This document shows positions 1 to 8,204 of a stretch of 46,011 nucleotides of DNA, piece by piece. The notes below the pieces were generated by a model. It ran no database searches and had not been told where the DNA came from. It worked only from the letters and a program-made list of their open reading frames with translations. The number at the start of each line of letters is the position of its first letter. The stretch's first letter is position 1. A program made the translations under genes and the position numbers. Origin of the DNA: Actinomycetota bacterium (GTDB lineage: Bacteria > Actinomycetota > Thermoleophilia > RBG-16-64-13); assembly GCA_012523095.1 (NCBI GenBank), contig JAAYJE010000055.1, positions 1-46,011 of the forward strand, in the 5' to 3' direction.

Positions 1-104
1 ATGTCCTTGGCTTCCATCCAGATGAGCGGCTTGGGGTACAGCCCGGCCGGCCCTGGTCTCACCGCCGTCTTCTTGATCAGGTTCGAGTGCAGCTTCTTGG
101 CCAC
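1..104 (-). CDS. N-terminus of an unidentified protein, cut by left edge
   Basis: A minus-strand frame opens with GTG at 104-102 and runs 34 codons to the edge without a stop. A strong ribosome site (AAGGAGG, complement of 110-116) lies 5 bases upstream and fixes the start. The peptide begins MAKKLHSNLIKKTAVRPG and continues through YPKPLIWMEAKD. I do not recognise the family. A cupin-type protein is possible, because a cupin fragment occurs at 38.55-38.77 kb, but the two pieces cover different regions and cannot be compared. It diverges from the small gene at 306, and about 200 bp of shared upstream DNA separates them. Confidence 0.6.
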   Translation of the reverse strand, partial: MAKKLHSNLIKKTAVRPGPAGLYPKPLIWMEAKD

Positions 105-169
105 TTGGTCCTCCTTGGGGTATGTCTACGCTGCGCCTGAATCCTCTGCTGGGAACGGTTGCACGCGCT

Positions 170-192
170 GTAGAGGCATAAGAAGACTCTAC
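170..192. repeat. Short inverted repeat in divergent upstream region
   Basis: GTAGAG (170-175) and CTCTAC (187-192) form a 6-bp inverted repeat with an 11-bp spacer, between the left-edge gene and the gene at 306. It could be an operator, but a 6-bp arm can arise by chance. Confidence 0.2.
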
Positions 193-305
193 CAAATACT
201 AGTCGACGGATAGCATGGATTCGGTTGCTTATCATGTGTTCAGGCGCTATTCAGGCATCCGGCGACACAATACAGCTTGTGGCCGGCCACGAGAGGAGAG
301 GGGCG

Positions 306-578
306 ATGCGCGTATCGCAGATCGCAAACGGCTTGGAGCACGCCTACCTACGTACTCTGTACGAACTGGCGGAGAGAGAGGCCAAGCGGTCAGTCTTCTA
401 CGGTGATGTGAGCCTGGAGCTCGGCTTGACGGCGGAAGATGCCGAACAGGCCTGCGACCATTGGGCGGAACGAGGAGTGGTGGAGTGGACTACCCTCGGG
501 CATGTGGCGCTCACCCACCTGGGGCTGAGGCGGGCCGAACGTCTGGCCGCCAGAGGGTGGTCTTCAGCGTCCTTCTAG
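306..578 (+). CDS. Small winged-helix-like protein (90 aa)
   Basis: The ATG at 306 follows a GAGAGGAGAGG ribosome site; the frame is open upstream to 225 but has no comparable site. The 90-aa product has a helical N-terminal half, a helix-turn-helix-like stretch (about residues 34-57, with SLELGLTAEDAEQACDHWAE), then GVVEWTTLGHVALTHLGLRRAE, which looks like the wing and last helix of a winged-helix fold. A second 90-aa protein at 23313-23585 has the same plan (ELGLDAR, then GLVEWDPL, then LTDKGLAAAE). The role is unknown; a small DNA-binding or protein-binding regulator is likely. It has no partner in an operon. Confidence 0.65.
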   Translation: MRVSQIANGLEHAYLRTLYELAEREAKRSVFYGDVSLELGLTAEDAEQACDHWAERGVVEWTTLGHVALTHLGLRRAERLAARGWSSASF

Positions 579-736
579 ACCCGGTGGATGATCCCGTTCG
601 AAGGGCCGGCCTTCCCCCCGCCGGCACTCCATTCATCGCCTTGTCGGGTGGTCTTGTCGGCTGCCCGCCGAGGTATGGGATAATGCGCGTGTCGTTCTAG
701 GCGCATTGCCCGCGCGACGGAGGGGAATAAGTCAGC

Positions 737-3376
737 GTGCCTAAAGTCCATCAGTTCAGCGTGTACCCCGAGATTCCACCCCGCCTTGGTGGTCTCCAGG
801 AGCTGGCCGTCAACCTGCGGTGGACATGGGATATCCGCGCTTATAAGGTTTTCCAGCACCTCGATCCTGAAATGCTCGAAAAATGCGGCGGCAACCCGGT
901 CCGGCTCTTGCGGCGCATATCTCGGGAGCGATTGGAGCATGCAGCTGCCGAGCCCGCTTTTCTGACCCATATGAACGAAGCCCTGGCCGACCTGCGCCGC
1001 TACCTAGGGGAGCCTGGGTGGTTCCGCTCCGCTTATCCAGAAGAGGACGATCTGGCGATCGCGTATTTTTCCATGGAATATGGACTGGCCGCGTGTCTCC
1101 CTGTCTACTCCGGGGGCCTGGGTGTCCTGTCGGGTGACCATCTCAAATCGGCCAGTGACCTGGACCTGCCTCTGGTGGCGGTGGGGTTGCTCTACAACAA
1201 GGGCTACTTCACCCAGCGACTCAACAACGAGGGGTGGCAGTACGAGGAGTATCGTGTCCACGACTTGAGCACGTTGCCGGTCCTGCCGGTGGCGGCTGGG
1301 GACGTGTGGCGCCCGGCGTCGCGCACCGACCCAGACGCGACCGCTCCGACCGACCCGGGCAGGACCACCTCTCTTGACGGGCGCCCGCCCCTCAAGATCT
1401 CGGTCGACATGGCGGGGCGGACGGTTTGGGCCAGGGTGTGGAGGGTCCAAGTGGGCCGTATCTCGCTGTACCTTCTCGACAGCGCTCTACCCGAGAACGA
1501 CTCGGCCGGGCAGCGCATCACCAGCGAGCTGTACGGTGGAGGCGTTGAAGACCGCCTCGCCCAAGAGTTGCTGCTCGGCGTAGGGGGGATGCGGGCGCTC
1601 AAGGCGCTCGGTGTGAGCCCCCAGGTATGCCACCTTAATGAGGGACACACGGTGTTCTCCAGTCTGGAGCGCATGCGCGAGGCCATGAAGGAACACGGGC
1701 TGACCTTCCTGGAGGCCCGACAGGCGACCTCAGCCGGGACTCTCTTCACTACACACACCCCCGTGTCCGCAGGATTCGACCTGTTTTCGAAGCCGCTCAT
1801 CGACGACCTTATGGGGGGCCTCCTCGGGGAGCTCGGCCTCGAGACCGAAACCTTCATGGGTATGGGCCGGGTGAACCCTGAGGCGGAGGACGAGGAGTTC
1901 AACGTCGCCATCCTGGCGCTGCGTCAGGCCCCGCGCCGCAACGCCGTCAGCCGTCTGCATCGCCGCACTACCGCACGCATGATGCAACCCGGCTGGGTGG
2001 ATTTCGCTCCTGGTGAGATGCCTATAGAATCCGTGACCAACGGTGTCCATACCAAGAGCTGGGTGGCCTCGGAGATGGCGCAGCTCTTCGATCACTATCT
2101 AGGGCCCAGATGGCGTGAGGAGATCTCCTCGACGAATTCCTGGCAAAGAGTGGAGCGTATCCCCGACCTTGAGCTATGGCATGCTCACAGCCGCCTGCGC
2201 GAACGGCTGGTGGCGTACGCGCGCGAACAGGCAGGGGCGCGTGAGTCTGGATTGCTACGGGCGGGCGCCATCTCGCGCCCCACTCGTACGCCGTTACGGC
2301 CCGATGCGCTCACCATCGGGTTCGCCCGCCGCTTCGCCACCTATAAGCGGGCCACGCTTCTCTTTCACGATGTGGAACGGCTGAAGGCGATCCTGCTGAG
2401 CGAGACGCGGCCGGTGCAGTTGATCGTCGCGGGCAAATCCCATCCGAGAGACGGAGCCGGCAAGGATTTCATCCGCCAGTTGTTGGACACCGTCAAGCGC
2501 GAGGGCCTGTCCGACCACGTGGTGTTCCTCGAAGACTACGACCTTAGCAAGACGGCCATGTTGGTTCAGGGTGCGGACGTTTGGCTTAACACACCGCGCA
2601 GGCCCTACGAGGCCTGCGGCACGAGCGGCATGAAGGTGGCGCCCAACGGCGGTCTCAATCTTTCGGTCCTCGACGGGTGGTGGGCCGAAGCGTACCGTCC
2701 CGGGGCGGGATGGGCGATAGGCAACGGGGAGGAGTTCGTCCATGCCGGTTATCAGGACGAAGTCGACGCCGGGCTGCTCTATTCGCTCCTCGAGCAGGAG
2801 GTGGTGCCGCTGTTCTACGAGCGCGATGCCGACGGCCTCCCTCGAGGCTGGATCGCTCTGATGAAGAATTCAATCCGTATCCTGACCCCCGCCTTCTCCG
2901 GGGACAGGATGGTGAGGCAGTACACCGAGCGCTTCTACCTCCCCATCGCGGAGCGCTACCGCAGGATGAAGGCCGACGATTACGCCAAGGCCAGAGAGCT
3001 GTCCGCCTGGAAGACGCGGATACGCGGCGCTTGGTGCGACGTCAAGATCATCGGGGTTGAGGAATCAAGCACCCTCGAGGTGACCGTGGGAGAGAACATC
3101 GAGGTCGCAGCCCGAGTCTGCCTGGGGAGTCTCGACCGCACGGATGTGCTGGTAGAGGCCTACTGCAGTGGTCTGCGGCCCGACGGGAATCTGCGCAACG
3201 GCCGCCGCACCCCGCTCGAATGGGTGGGTTGCGATAATGGTGTGCATCTCTACAGGGGTGCAGTGCTCACTAGGGCTGCCGGTCTACACGGGTACTCGGT
3301 GCGGGTCCTGCCCTGCCATGCCGACATGCTGGTGCCTCATGAGCTGCCGCTTGTGACCTGGGAAGAGGCCGAGTAG
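737..3376 (+). CDS. glgP: Alpha-glucan (glycogen/maltodextrin) phosphorylase, GT35
   Basis: 879 aa starting at GTG 737 behind a GGAGGGG site. The enzyme releases glucose-1-phosphate from alpha-1,4-glucans, using PLP as cofactor. Residues 1-110 match the DUF3417-type N-terminal domain that precedes many bacterial and archaeal-type alpha-glucan phosphorylases. The core shows YFSMEYGL, SGGLGVLSGDHLKSASDL, HLNEGHTVF and FTTHTPV. The PLP-binding lysine is K633 in the block EACGTSGMK. A Pro/Asp/Thr-rich stretch (about residues 193-215) looks like a surface insertion. The C-terminal 110 residues form a beta-rich extension. The gene stands alone, with glycogen turnover as the likely role, and converges on the corrinoid gene at 3466. 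Confidence 0.93.
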   Translation: MPKVHQFSVYPEIPPRLGGLQELAVNLRWTWDIRAYKVFQHLDPEMLEKCGGNPVRLLRRISRERLEHAAAEPAFLTHMNEALADLRRYLGEPGWFRSAYPEEDDLAIAYFSMEYGLAACLPVYSGGLGVLSGDHLKSASDLDLPLVAVGLLYNKGYFTQRLNNEGWQYEEYRVHDLSTLPVLPVAAGDVWRPASRTDPDATAPTDPGRTTSLDGRPPLKISVDMAGRTVWARVWRVQVGRISLYLLDSALPENDSAGQRITSELYGGGVEDRLAQELLLGVGGMRALKALGVSPQVCHLNEGHTVFSSLERMREAMKEHGLTFLEARQATSAGTLFTTHTPVSAGFDLFSKPLIDDLMGGLLGELGLETETFMGMGRVNPEAEDEEFNVAILALRQAPRRNAVSRLHRRTTARMMQPGWVDFAPGEMPIESVTNGVHTKSWVASEMAQLFDHYLGPRWREEISSTNSWQRVERIPDLELWHAHSRLRERLVAYAREQAGARESGLLRAGAISRPTRTPLRPDALTIGFARRFATYKRATLLFHDVERLKAILLSETRPVQLIVAGKSHPRDGAGKDFIRQLLDTVKREGLSDHVVFLEDYDLSKTAMLVQGADVWLNTPRRPYEACGTSGMKVAPNGGLNLSVLDGWWAEAYRPGAGWAIGNGEEFVHAGYQDEVDAGLLYSLLEQEVVPLFYERDADGLPRGWIALMKNSIRILTPAFSGDRMVRQYTERFYLPIAERYRRMKADDYAKARELSAWKTRIRGAWCDVKIIGVEESSTLEVTVGENIEVAARVCLGSLDRTDVLVEAYCSGLRPDGNLRNGRRTPLEWVGCDNGVHLYRGAVLTRAAGLHGYSVRVLPCHADMLVPHELPLVTWEEAE

Positions 3377-3465
3377 CATCTCACCGAACGGACCTGCGCG
3401 GAGAGCCATACGGCGTTGGCCGCGCCGAGGCCGAAGCTGATCCCGGCGCCTCAGTCCGGCACCGG

Positions 3466-4128
3466 CTAGGCGTTTTGAGCAGCTCGAGCGGCAACGAGGC
3501 GCTCGCAGATGCGCACGCCCTCGATGGCATCCGCACTCCACGAGTCGGCTCCGCAATACCGGCATATTCGGCTGTCGATGATTGCTCCGCCGATCACGAT
3601 AGGGGGCCGGTATCCTGACTTCGGTTCGTCGTCCTTCACGAGGGCCACCGTGGTTTTCATGCTTTCGAAAGCGCGGACTATCAACCCCGAGAGCCCGACC
3701 ACGTCGGGGCGGCTCCGCCTGATCTCCTCCAGGAATATCTGAGGAGCTACATCCACGCCCAGATCGACCACCGTGAAGCCATGGGCCCGTAGGGAGGAGG
3801 CGAACATATTCTTCCCGATATCGTGGATGTCGCCGGCGACGGTCCCCAGCACCACCTTCCCGGAGGATTTCTCTCCGAGGATCGGCTTCACTTCCGGCTC
3901 GACCAAATTGAGGACCCGTGTGAAGATCTCGCCCGCCATTATGAGGGCCGACAGGAAATATTCCTGCCTTTCATAACGCTCACCCACCACCCTCAGAGCG
4001 TTATGGCAGGTGCTGAGGATCGATTCCGGCGGGGCTTCTCCGTTGGCAAGCAACTCTTGTGCCGACCGGACGGTTCGCTTCTCGTCCAGTTCGATGAGCG
4101 CGATCCGCAGGTCTTCGAGCGTCATCAT
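3466..4128 (-). CDS. Corrinoid protein 1 (methyltransferase cognate, MttC/MtbC-like)
   Basis: 220 aa. This is a cobalamin-binding methyl carrier that shuttles methyl groups between two methyltransferases. Residues 1-85 form the helical cap domain (VVGERYERQEYFLSALIMAGEI). The Rossmann-type B12 domain follows, with the base-off motif DxHxxG at D100-I-H102-D-I-G105; H102 is the expected lower cobalt ligand. Further B12-domain blocks are GLSGLIVRAFESMK and VIGGAIID. The ATG overlaps the stop of the upstream GntR gene (ATGA), so the two are translationally coupled. It resembles corrinoid protein 3 (32621-33301) closely, sharing the tail SW(S/T)DAxEGVRIC, and corrinoid protein 2 less. The substrate is unknown. 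Confidence 0.9.
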   Translation of the reverse strand: MMTLEDLRIALIELDEKRTVRSAQELLANGEAPPESILSTCHNALRVVGERYERQEYFLSALIMAGEIFTRVLNLVEPEVKPILGEKSSGKVVLGTVAGDIHDIGKNMFASSLRAHGFTVVDLGVDVAPQIFLEEIRRSRPDVVGLSGLIVRAFESMKTTVALVKDDEPKSGYRPPIVIGGAIIDSRICRYCGADSWSADAIEGVRICERLVAARAAQNA

Positions 4129-4925
4129 CAGGCGCTACTCCCCTCGCCTGTCCGCCGAGATCCCAAGCGCGTCGTCAGCCGGAATAGTTGGGCCTTCACG
4201 AGGAACCAGCCCCAACTGACCGGGGCGCCGTCACTATCTTGGAGGACGTGTTCCAAACATAGGGCGAAGGTTCCCTCAGGTTCCTGCAAGGCCTCGGAGC
4301 TCTCGGCGTCCAGGGGCACGGCGGTCAGCGTGAGTTCACCCTGCGGGAACCTTCCTGCCTCGCCCGAGTCGAGAAAAGAGTCCATGGAGGTGAAGTGTAG
4401 TTGAGACTCGACGAGAGGTCGGCGGGGGTCGTATACGATGTACTCTCGGTGGTACATGGCCGGACTATCATTCCTGAGCACCAAGCGCCGTAACAAGACC
4501 ACAAGCTCACCAGGGGTCACGCCAAGCATCAATGCGACCTTGTTGTCCGCCTCAGCCATCGAGGCTGAGAGTAGGCGTATTTCCGACGACGCATCCAGCC
4601 AATCACTCGCGAGTGAATCCAGCCGGAAGGCAGAATCGCTGAAGTTAAGAGACCGCGCAAAGGTCCCTCTACCCTTCTTCCCGACGACCAGACCTTGGTC
4701 CTGTAGTATCGTGAGGGCCCTGCGTACGGTCATCGGACTGACGCCGAACTCTGCACAGAACTGGGCGCCGGAAGGCAACAGGCTCCCCTCAGGATAGAAC
4801 CCCGAAGTCACGCGCTCGCCGACGGTTTGGGCGATCTGGAGATACGCAGGCACCCCTCTCCCGGGACTTCTGCGTCTCTCTGGAAGTGTGACGCGACTTG
4901 GGTTCTTGGCCGGACGCGTACCCAT
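4128..4925 (-). CDS. GntR-family regulator with UTRA domain (GntR1)
   Basis: 265 aa. The N-terminal winged helix (about residues 26-92: YLQIAQTVGERVTSG, LLPSGAQFCAEFGVS, MTVRRALTILQDQGLV, GKGRGTF) is typical of GntR/HutC repressors. The C-terminal UTRA-like effector domain ends in ALCLEHV and SWGWFL. The protein is clearly paralogous to GntR2 (31786-32565). It is cotranscribed with corrinoid protein 1 through an ATGA overlap and diverges from the UroD1-Liv operon, so it probably controls both arms in response to the imported compound. An imperfect palindrome at 4998-5038 is a candidate operator. Confidence 0.9.
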   Translation of the reverse strand: MGTRPAKNPSRVTLPERRRSPGRGVPAYLQIAQTVGERVTSGFYPEGSLLPSGAQFCAEFGVSPMTVRRALTILQDQGLVVGKKGRGTFARSLNFSDSAFRLDSLASDWLDASSEIRLLSASMAEADNKVALMLGVTPGELVVLLRRLVLRNDSPAMYHREYIVYDPRRPLVESQLHFTSMDSFLDSGEAGRFPQGELTLTAVPLDAESSEALQEPEGTFALCLEHVLQDSDGAPVSWGWFLVKAQLFRLTTRLGSRRTGEGSSA

Positions 4926-4997
4926 CCCAGAGCCTTCCTCCGATTAGAGCCACGACAACCACTATAAAGCCTGGCTACTTGATGAGAATCGTAACAT

Positions 4998-5038
4998 ATA
5001 GATAGGTGACTTGCGCAACGACTAGCCACCTTGTATAG
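4998..5038. promoter_or_regulatory. Candidate GntR1 operator (imperfect palindrome)
   Basis: The arms TATAGATAGGTG (4998-5009) and CACCTTGTATA (5028-5038) pair imperfectly with one offset base. The site lies between the divergent GntR1 and UroD1 genes and overlaps the UroD1 promoter. Each arm carries TATA followed by GTG, as do the arms of the perfect palindrome next to GntR2 (31706-31739). Confidence 0.4.
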
Positions 5039-5040
5039 TC
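5012..5040 (+). promoter_or_regulatory. Candidate promoter for the UroD1-Liv operon
   Basis: TTGCGC (5012-5017) and TATAGT (5035-5040) are separated by 17 bp, a good sigma-70-like spacing, about 60 bp before the UroD1 start. The -10 box lies at the right arm of the candidate GntR1 operator, as expected for repression. Confidence 0.45.
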
Positions 5041-5101
5041 ATTGGGCGGATGATCGGTGAAGGGGAGGGTGTGACGAGATCACTCAGCCGAGATTGCCCG
5101 G

Positions 5102-6490
5102 ATGGACCAAGCCTTCGATAGGCAGGTCACGGCCGCTGTTTCGAACGGCCCTGTCGCGGAGAAGCCCTGGGAAGAGCTGACCGCCGATGAGCGGCGCGAC
5201 CGGAGGATCGAACGCTGGCGCAACCCGGACTTGGAGTTCATCAGCTCTGAGGCGGCGGAGATGTATAGAGTCCGCGTCGACCGGCTGCTTGCAGCGCTCA
5301 ATCTCGAAGTGCCCGACAGGGTGCCCTTCAACCTCAATGCCGGCACTTGGCCCGCGGTTTGGGCCGGCATCGACATGTACGATGTCATGCGCGATCCTCC
5401 CCGAGCGGCCGCCGCTTGGCGGGACTTCAACCTGGAATTCCAGCCGGACTCGCTGGTCAGCCCGCTCTTCACCACCACTCCCGCTCCCATCCTGGAGCAT
5501 GTGGACTACAGACTCTATTTCTGGCCGGGGCACGGTGTGCCGTATGACGCCAACTTCCAGTACAACGAGAGGGAGTGGATGCTTCCCGAGGAATACGACC
5601 ACCTGATCTCGGATCCCTCGGATTACATGCTGCGCGTCTATCTTCCCCGGACCGTCGGGGCCTTTGGAGGTTTCGCCCGACTATCCTCACTCTTCGATTT
5701 CACCGAGCTGCCCTTTATCGCCGGCCACGTGGGCGCCTGGGGCTCGCCGGAGATGACGGCAGGGTTGGAGGGTCTGGCCGCGGCTTCGCGTGCTGTCGGG
5801 GTTTGGTCGCGGACCATGTTGGCCCTGCTGAACGAACTCAGGTGCGCCGGTCAACCTTCTTACGCAGGTGGGGGGACTAAAGCCCCCTTCGACATCCTCG
5901 GCGACACCCTGCGAGGGACCAAAGGCGTAGTCGTCGATATGTACAGACGCCCCGAGAAGATCGTGGCCGCCTGTGAACGGCTCGTGCCCATCGCCATCGA
6001 CTGGGTCCTGAGAGCCGCCAGGCCCCCGAGCACCCCCCTTATCTTCATACCGCTGCACAAGGGGGCGGACGGCTTCATGAGTGATGAGCAGTTCGACACG
6101 TTCTACTGGCCGACGTTGAAGAAGGTCATCCTGGGCCTCATCGAGCAGGGCCTCATCCCCTACCTGTTCGCGGAGGGCAGGTACGGCTCACGTCTCAAGG
6201 CCATCATGGACCTGCCGAGGGCCCGCACAGTTTGGCTCTTCGACCAGACCGACATGACTCTCGCGAAGGAGACCATAGGCCGCGTGGCCTGCATCCAGGG
6301 CAACATCCCTCTCTCTATGATCCATGCCGGCACCGAGCAGGAGATAATCGAATATACACGTGCTCTGATCGATTCGGCCGGCGAACACGGCGGGTTCATT
6401 CTCGACATCGGCGCGGTTGCGGATGGGGGTAGGGAACAGAACCTTCGGGCCATGATCGATACGGTCAAACTGCATGGGGTCTACCGGTGA
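5102..6490 (+). CDS. Uroporphyrinogen-decarboxylase-family methyltransferase homologue (UroD1)
   Basis: 462 aa. The fold is that of URO-D/MtaA-type proteins (RVDRLLAALNLEVPDRVPFNL near the N-terminus; GTKGVVVDMYRRPEKI; FAEGRYGSRLKAIMDLP; WLFDQTDM; ACIQGNIPLSMI; GGFILDIGAVADGGREQNLRAM at the end). Many such proteins move methyl groups to or from corrinoid proteins rather than acting in haem synthesis. Odd point: where zinc-dependent MtaA/MtbA proteins have His-x-Cys and a late Cys, this protein has FAEG and DIGAVAD, so the zinc ligands appear to be missing. It is the first gene of the Liv operon and overlaps livG by GTGA. A role in demethylating the imported substrate with corrinoid protein 1 is inferred. 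Confidence 0.85.
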   Translation: MDQAFDRQVTAAVSNGPVAEKPWEELTADERRDRRIERWRNPDLEFISSEAAEMYRVRVDRLLAALNLEVPDRVPFNLNAGTWPAVWAGIDMYDVMRDPPRAAAAWRDFNLEFQPDSLVSPLFTTTPAPILEHVDYRLYFWPGHGVPYDANFQYNEREWMLPEEYDHLISDPSDYMLRVYLPRTVGAFGGFARLSSLFDFTELPFIAGHVGAWGSPEMTAGLEGLAAASRAVGVWSRTMLALLNELRCAGQPSYAGGGTKAPFDILGDTLRGTKGVVVDMYRRPEKIVAACERLVPIAIDWVLRAARPPSTPLIFIPLHKGADGFMSDEQFDTFYWPTLKKVILGLIEQGLIPYLFAEGRYGSRLKAIMDLPRARTVWLFDQTDMTLAKETIGRVACIQGNIPLSMIHAGTEQEIIEYTRALIDSAGEHGGFILDIGAVADGGREQNLRAMIDTVKLHGVYR

Positions 6491-7311
6491 ATGATGTAGC
6501 CGATAAAGAGACGGTTCTACGCATTGAAAACGTGTCGCTCAGCTTCGGCGGCGTCAACGCCCTCTCCGGCGTCAGTTTGGACGTCAACAACAACGAGATC
6601 CTGGCCATAATCGGGCCCAACGGCGCCGGCAAGACGGCGCTCCTTAACTGCATCAGCGGGTTCTACAAACCCCAAAGGGGCCAGATCTACTTCCACGAGA
6701 CCAAGATCGCGCGCCAGCGCCCGGACCGGCTGGCGAGGATGGGTATAGCCCGCACCTTCCAGAATATCGAGCTCTACACCGGTCTGAGCACCCAGGACAA
6801 CATCATGGCGGCCCGCCATGTCTTCATGAAACAGAACTTCGTGGACGGGGCCCTCTACTACGGCCGCTCCCGCAGGGAAGAGATCAAGCACCGCCAGACG
6901 GTCGAGGAGATCATAGACTTCCTCGAGATCCAGTCCATCAGGAAGCAGGTAGTGGAAGCGTTGCCGTACGGTCTTCGCAAGCGGGTGGAGTTGGGACGAG
7001 CTCTGGCCTTGGAGCCCAAGGTGCTCTTGCTGGATGAGCCGATGGCGGGTATGAACCTGGAAGAGAAGGAAGACATCGCCCGCTTCATCCTCGATGTCTA
7101 CGAAGGCCAAGGGGACACCTACCCGGACAACCCGGTGCTCAGGGACGGCATCCGCAGCATCATCCTGGTCGAGCACGATATGGGCGTGGTCATGGATATC
7201 GCCGAGAGGATCGCGGTGCTCAACTTCGGACGGAAGATCGCGGAGGGCACACCGGATCAGATCAAGTCCGATCCCGAGGTGATCGAGGCCTACCTGGGGC
7301 AGGAGGCGTAA
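6487..7311 (+). CDS. livG: Branched-chain amino-acid-type ABC importer, ATPase LivG
   Basis: 274 aa starting at GTG 6487, overlapping the UroD1 stop. Walker A is GPNGAGKT (residues 43-50), the signature is degenerate (LPYGLRKRVELGRAL), and Walker B is VLLLDEP followed by MAGMN, a LivG hallmark. The H-loop is VEHDMGVVMDIAERI. It is one of two ATPases of a Liv/HAAT-family importer. These importers take up amino acids, but family members also carry aromatic acids, urea and other small carboxylates. Confidence 0.93.
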   Translation: MNDVADKETVLRIENVSLSFGGVNALSGVSLDVNNNEILAIIGPNGAGKTALLNCISGFYKPQRGQIYFHETKIARQRPDRLARMGIARTFQNIELYTGLSTQDNIMAARHVFMKQNFVDGALYYGRSRREEIKHRQTVEEIIDFLEIQSIRKQVVEALPYGLRKRVELGRALALEPKVLLLDEPMAGMNLEEKEDIARFILDVYEGQGDTYPDNPVLRDGIRSIILVEHDMGVVMDIAERIAVLNFGRKIAEGTPDQIKSDPEVIEAYLGQEA

Positions 7312-7315
7312 CAAG

Positions 7316-8110
7316 ATGCTCAAGGTCAACAACATCGAGGTCTCGTACCTGGGTGTCATCCGGGTATTGCACGGCATCTCCCTGGAGGTGGGAAGCGGCA
7401 AGATCGTGGCTCTCATCGGGGCCAACGGCGGAGGCAAGACCACCACGCTCAAAGCTATCTCGGGGCTGCTCAGGACAGAGCAGGGGCAGATCCGCGGCGG
7501 CGACATCTCTTTGGCCGACAAGCGCATCGACCAACTAGGTCCTGAGAGCATCGCGAAGATGGGCATCAGTCAGGTCATGGAGGGCCGGCGGGTGCTGGAA
7601 CATCTCACGGTGGAGGAGAATCTGCAGGTCGGCGCCTACCGGCGGAGAGATCGGGCCGGGGTCAAGAACGACCTGGAGATGGTCTACACATACTTCCCGA
7701 AGATCCGCGACTATCGCAAACGGGTCAGTGGGTACCTGTCGGGCGGTGAACAGCAGATGCTCGTCATCGGACGGGCGCTGATGGCCGACCCGCGTCTTAT
7801 GCTGCTGGACGAACCGTCGCTCGGTCTGGCGCCCATGGCGGTGCAGGAGATCTACGAGATCGTTCAGAGGATCAACCAGGAACGCGGCGTGTCGCTGCTG
7901 ATAGTGGAGCAGAACGTGAAGGCGGCTCTGGGCATCGCCGACTACGGCTACGTCATGGAGAACGGCAGGATAGTGCTGGACGGTCCGGCCGAGAAGCTCA
8001 AGGACAACGAGGACGTCAAGGAGTTCTACATGGGCGTCTCGTCGAGCGGTGTGCGCAAGAACTACCGAGAAGTGAAGCACTATCGACGGAGGAAGAGGTG
8101 GCTCTCTTGA
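7316..8110 (+). CDS. livF: Branched-chain amino-acid-type ABC importer, ATPase LivF
   Basis: 264 aa, starting 4 bp after livG. Walker A is GANGGGKT (residues 35-42), with the LivF block GISQVMEGRRVLEHLTVEENL, signature YLSGGEQQM and Walker B LMLLDEPSLGL. It carries an extra basic C-terminal tail of about 20 residues (after FYMGVSSSG, ending RRRKRWLS) that usual LivF proteins lack. The stop codon sits inside the first unit of a 33-bp tandem repeat that continues downstream, so the tail and the repeat may have arisen together. Confidence 0.93.
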   Translation: MLKVNNIEVSYLGVIRVLHGISLEVGSGKIVALIGANGGGKTTTLKAISGLLRTEQGQIRGGDISLADKRIDQLGPESIAKMGISQVMEGRRVLEHLTVEENLQVGAYRRRDRAGVKNDLEMVYTYFPKIRDYRKRVSGYLSGGEQQMLVIGRALMADPRLMLLDEPSLGLAPMAVQEIYEIVQRINQERGVSLLIVEQNVKAALGIADYGYVMENGRIVLDGPAEKLKDNEDVKEFYMGVSSSGVRKNYREVKHYRRRKRWLS

Positions 8111-8181
8111 GCGGCTCTCGCGCCACAGAGGCGTCTCTCTTGAGCGGCTCTCACGCCCCAGAGGCGTCTCTCTTGAGCGGC
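8102..8181. repeat. 33-bp tandem repeat at the livF stop codon (2.4 units)
   Basis: Two units (8102-8134 and 8135-8167) differ at only two positions, and a partial third lies at 8168-8181. Each unit starts CTCTCTTGAGCGGC, so each repeats the livF stop context (TGA at 8108-8110). The array fills the spacer between livF and the CoA-ligase gene. Confidence 0.9.
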
Positions 8182-8204
8182 CCAGGTGTTGAAAGGCGGC
8201 TTTC

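Noticed and set aside
1204-1911. Minus-strand open frame of 235 codons within the phosphorylase gene
   Set aside because: Ser/Arg/Pro-rich composition without motifs, antisense to a certain enzyme gene.
8102-8181. 33-bp repeat as a CRISPR-like array
   Set aside because: Units are directly adjacent with no spacers, only 2.4 copies exist, and no cas genes are present.
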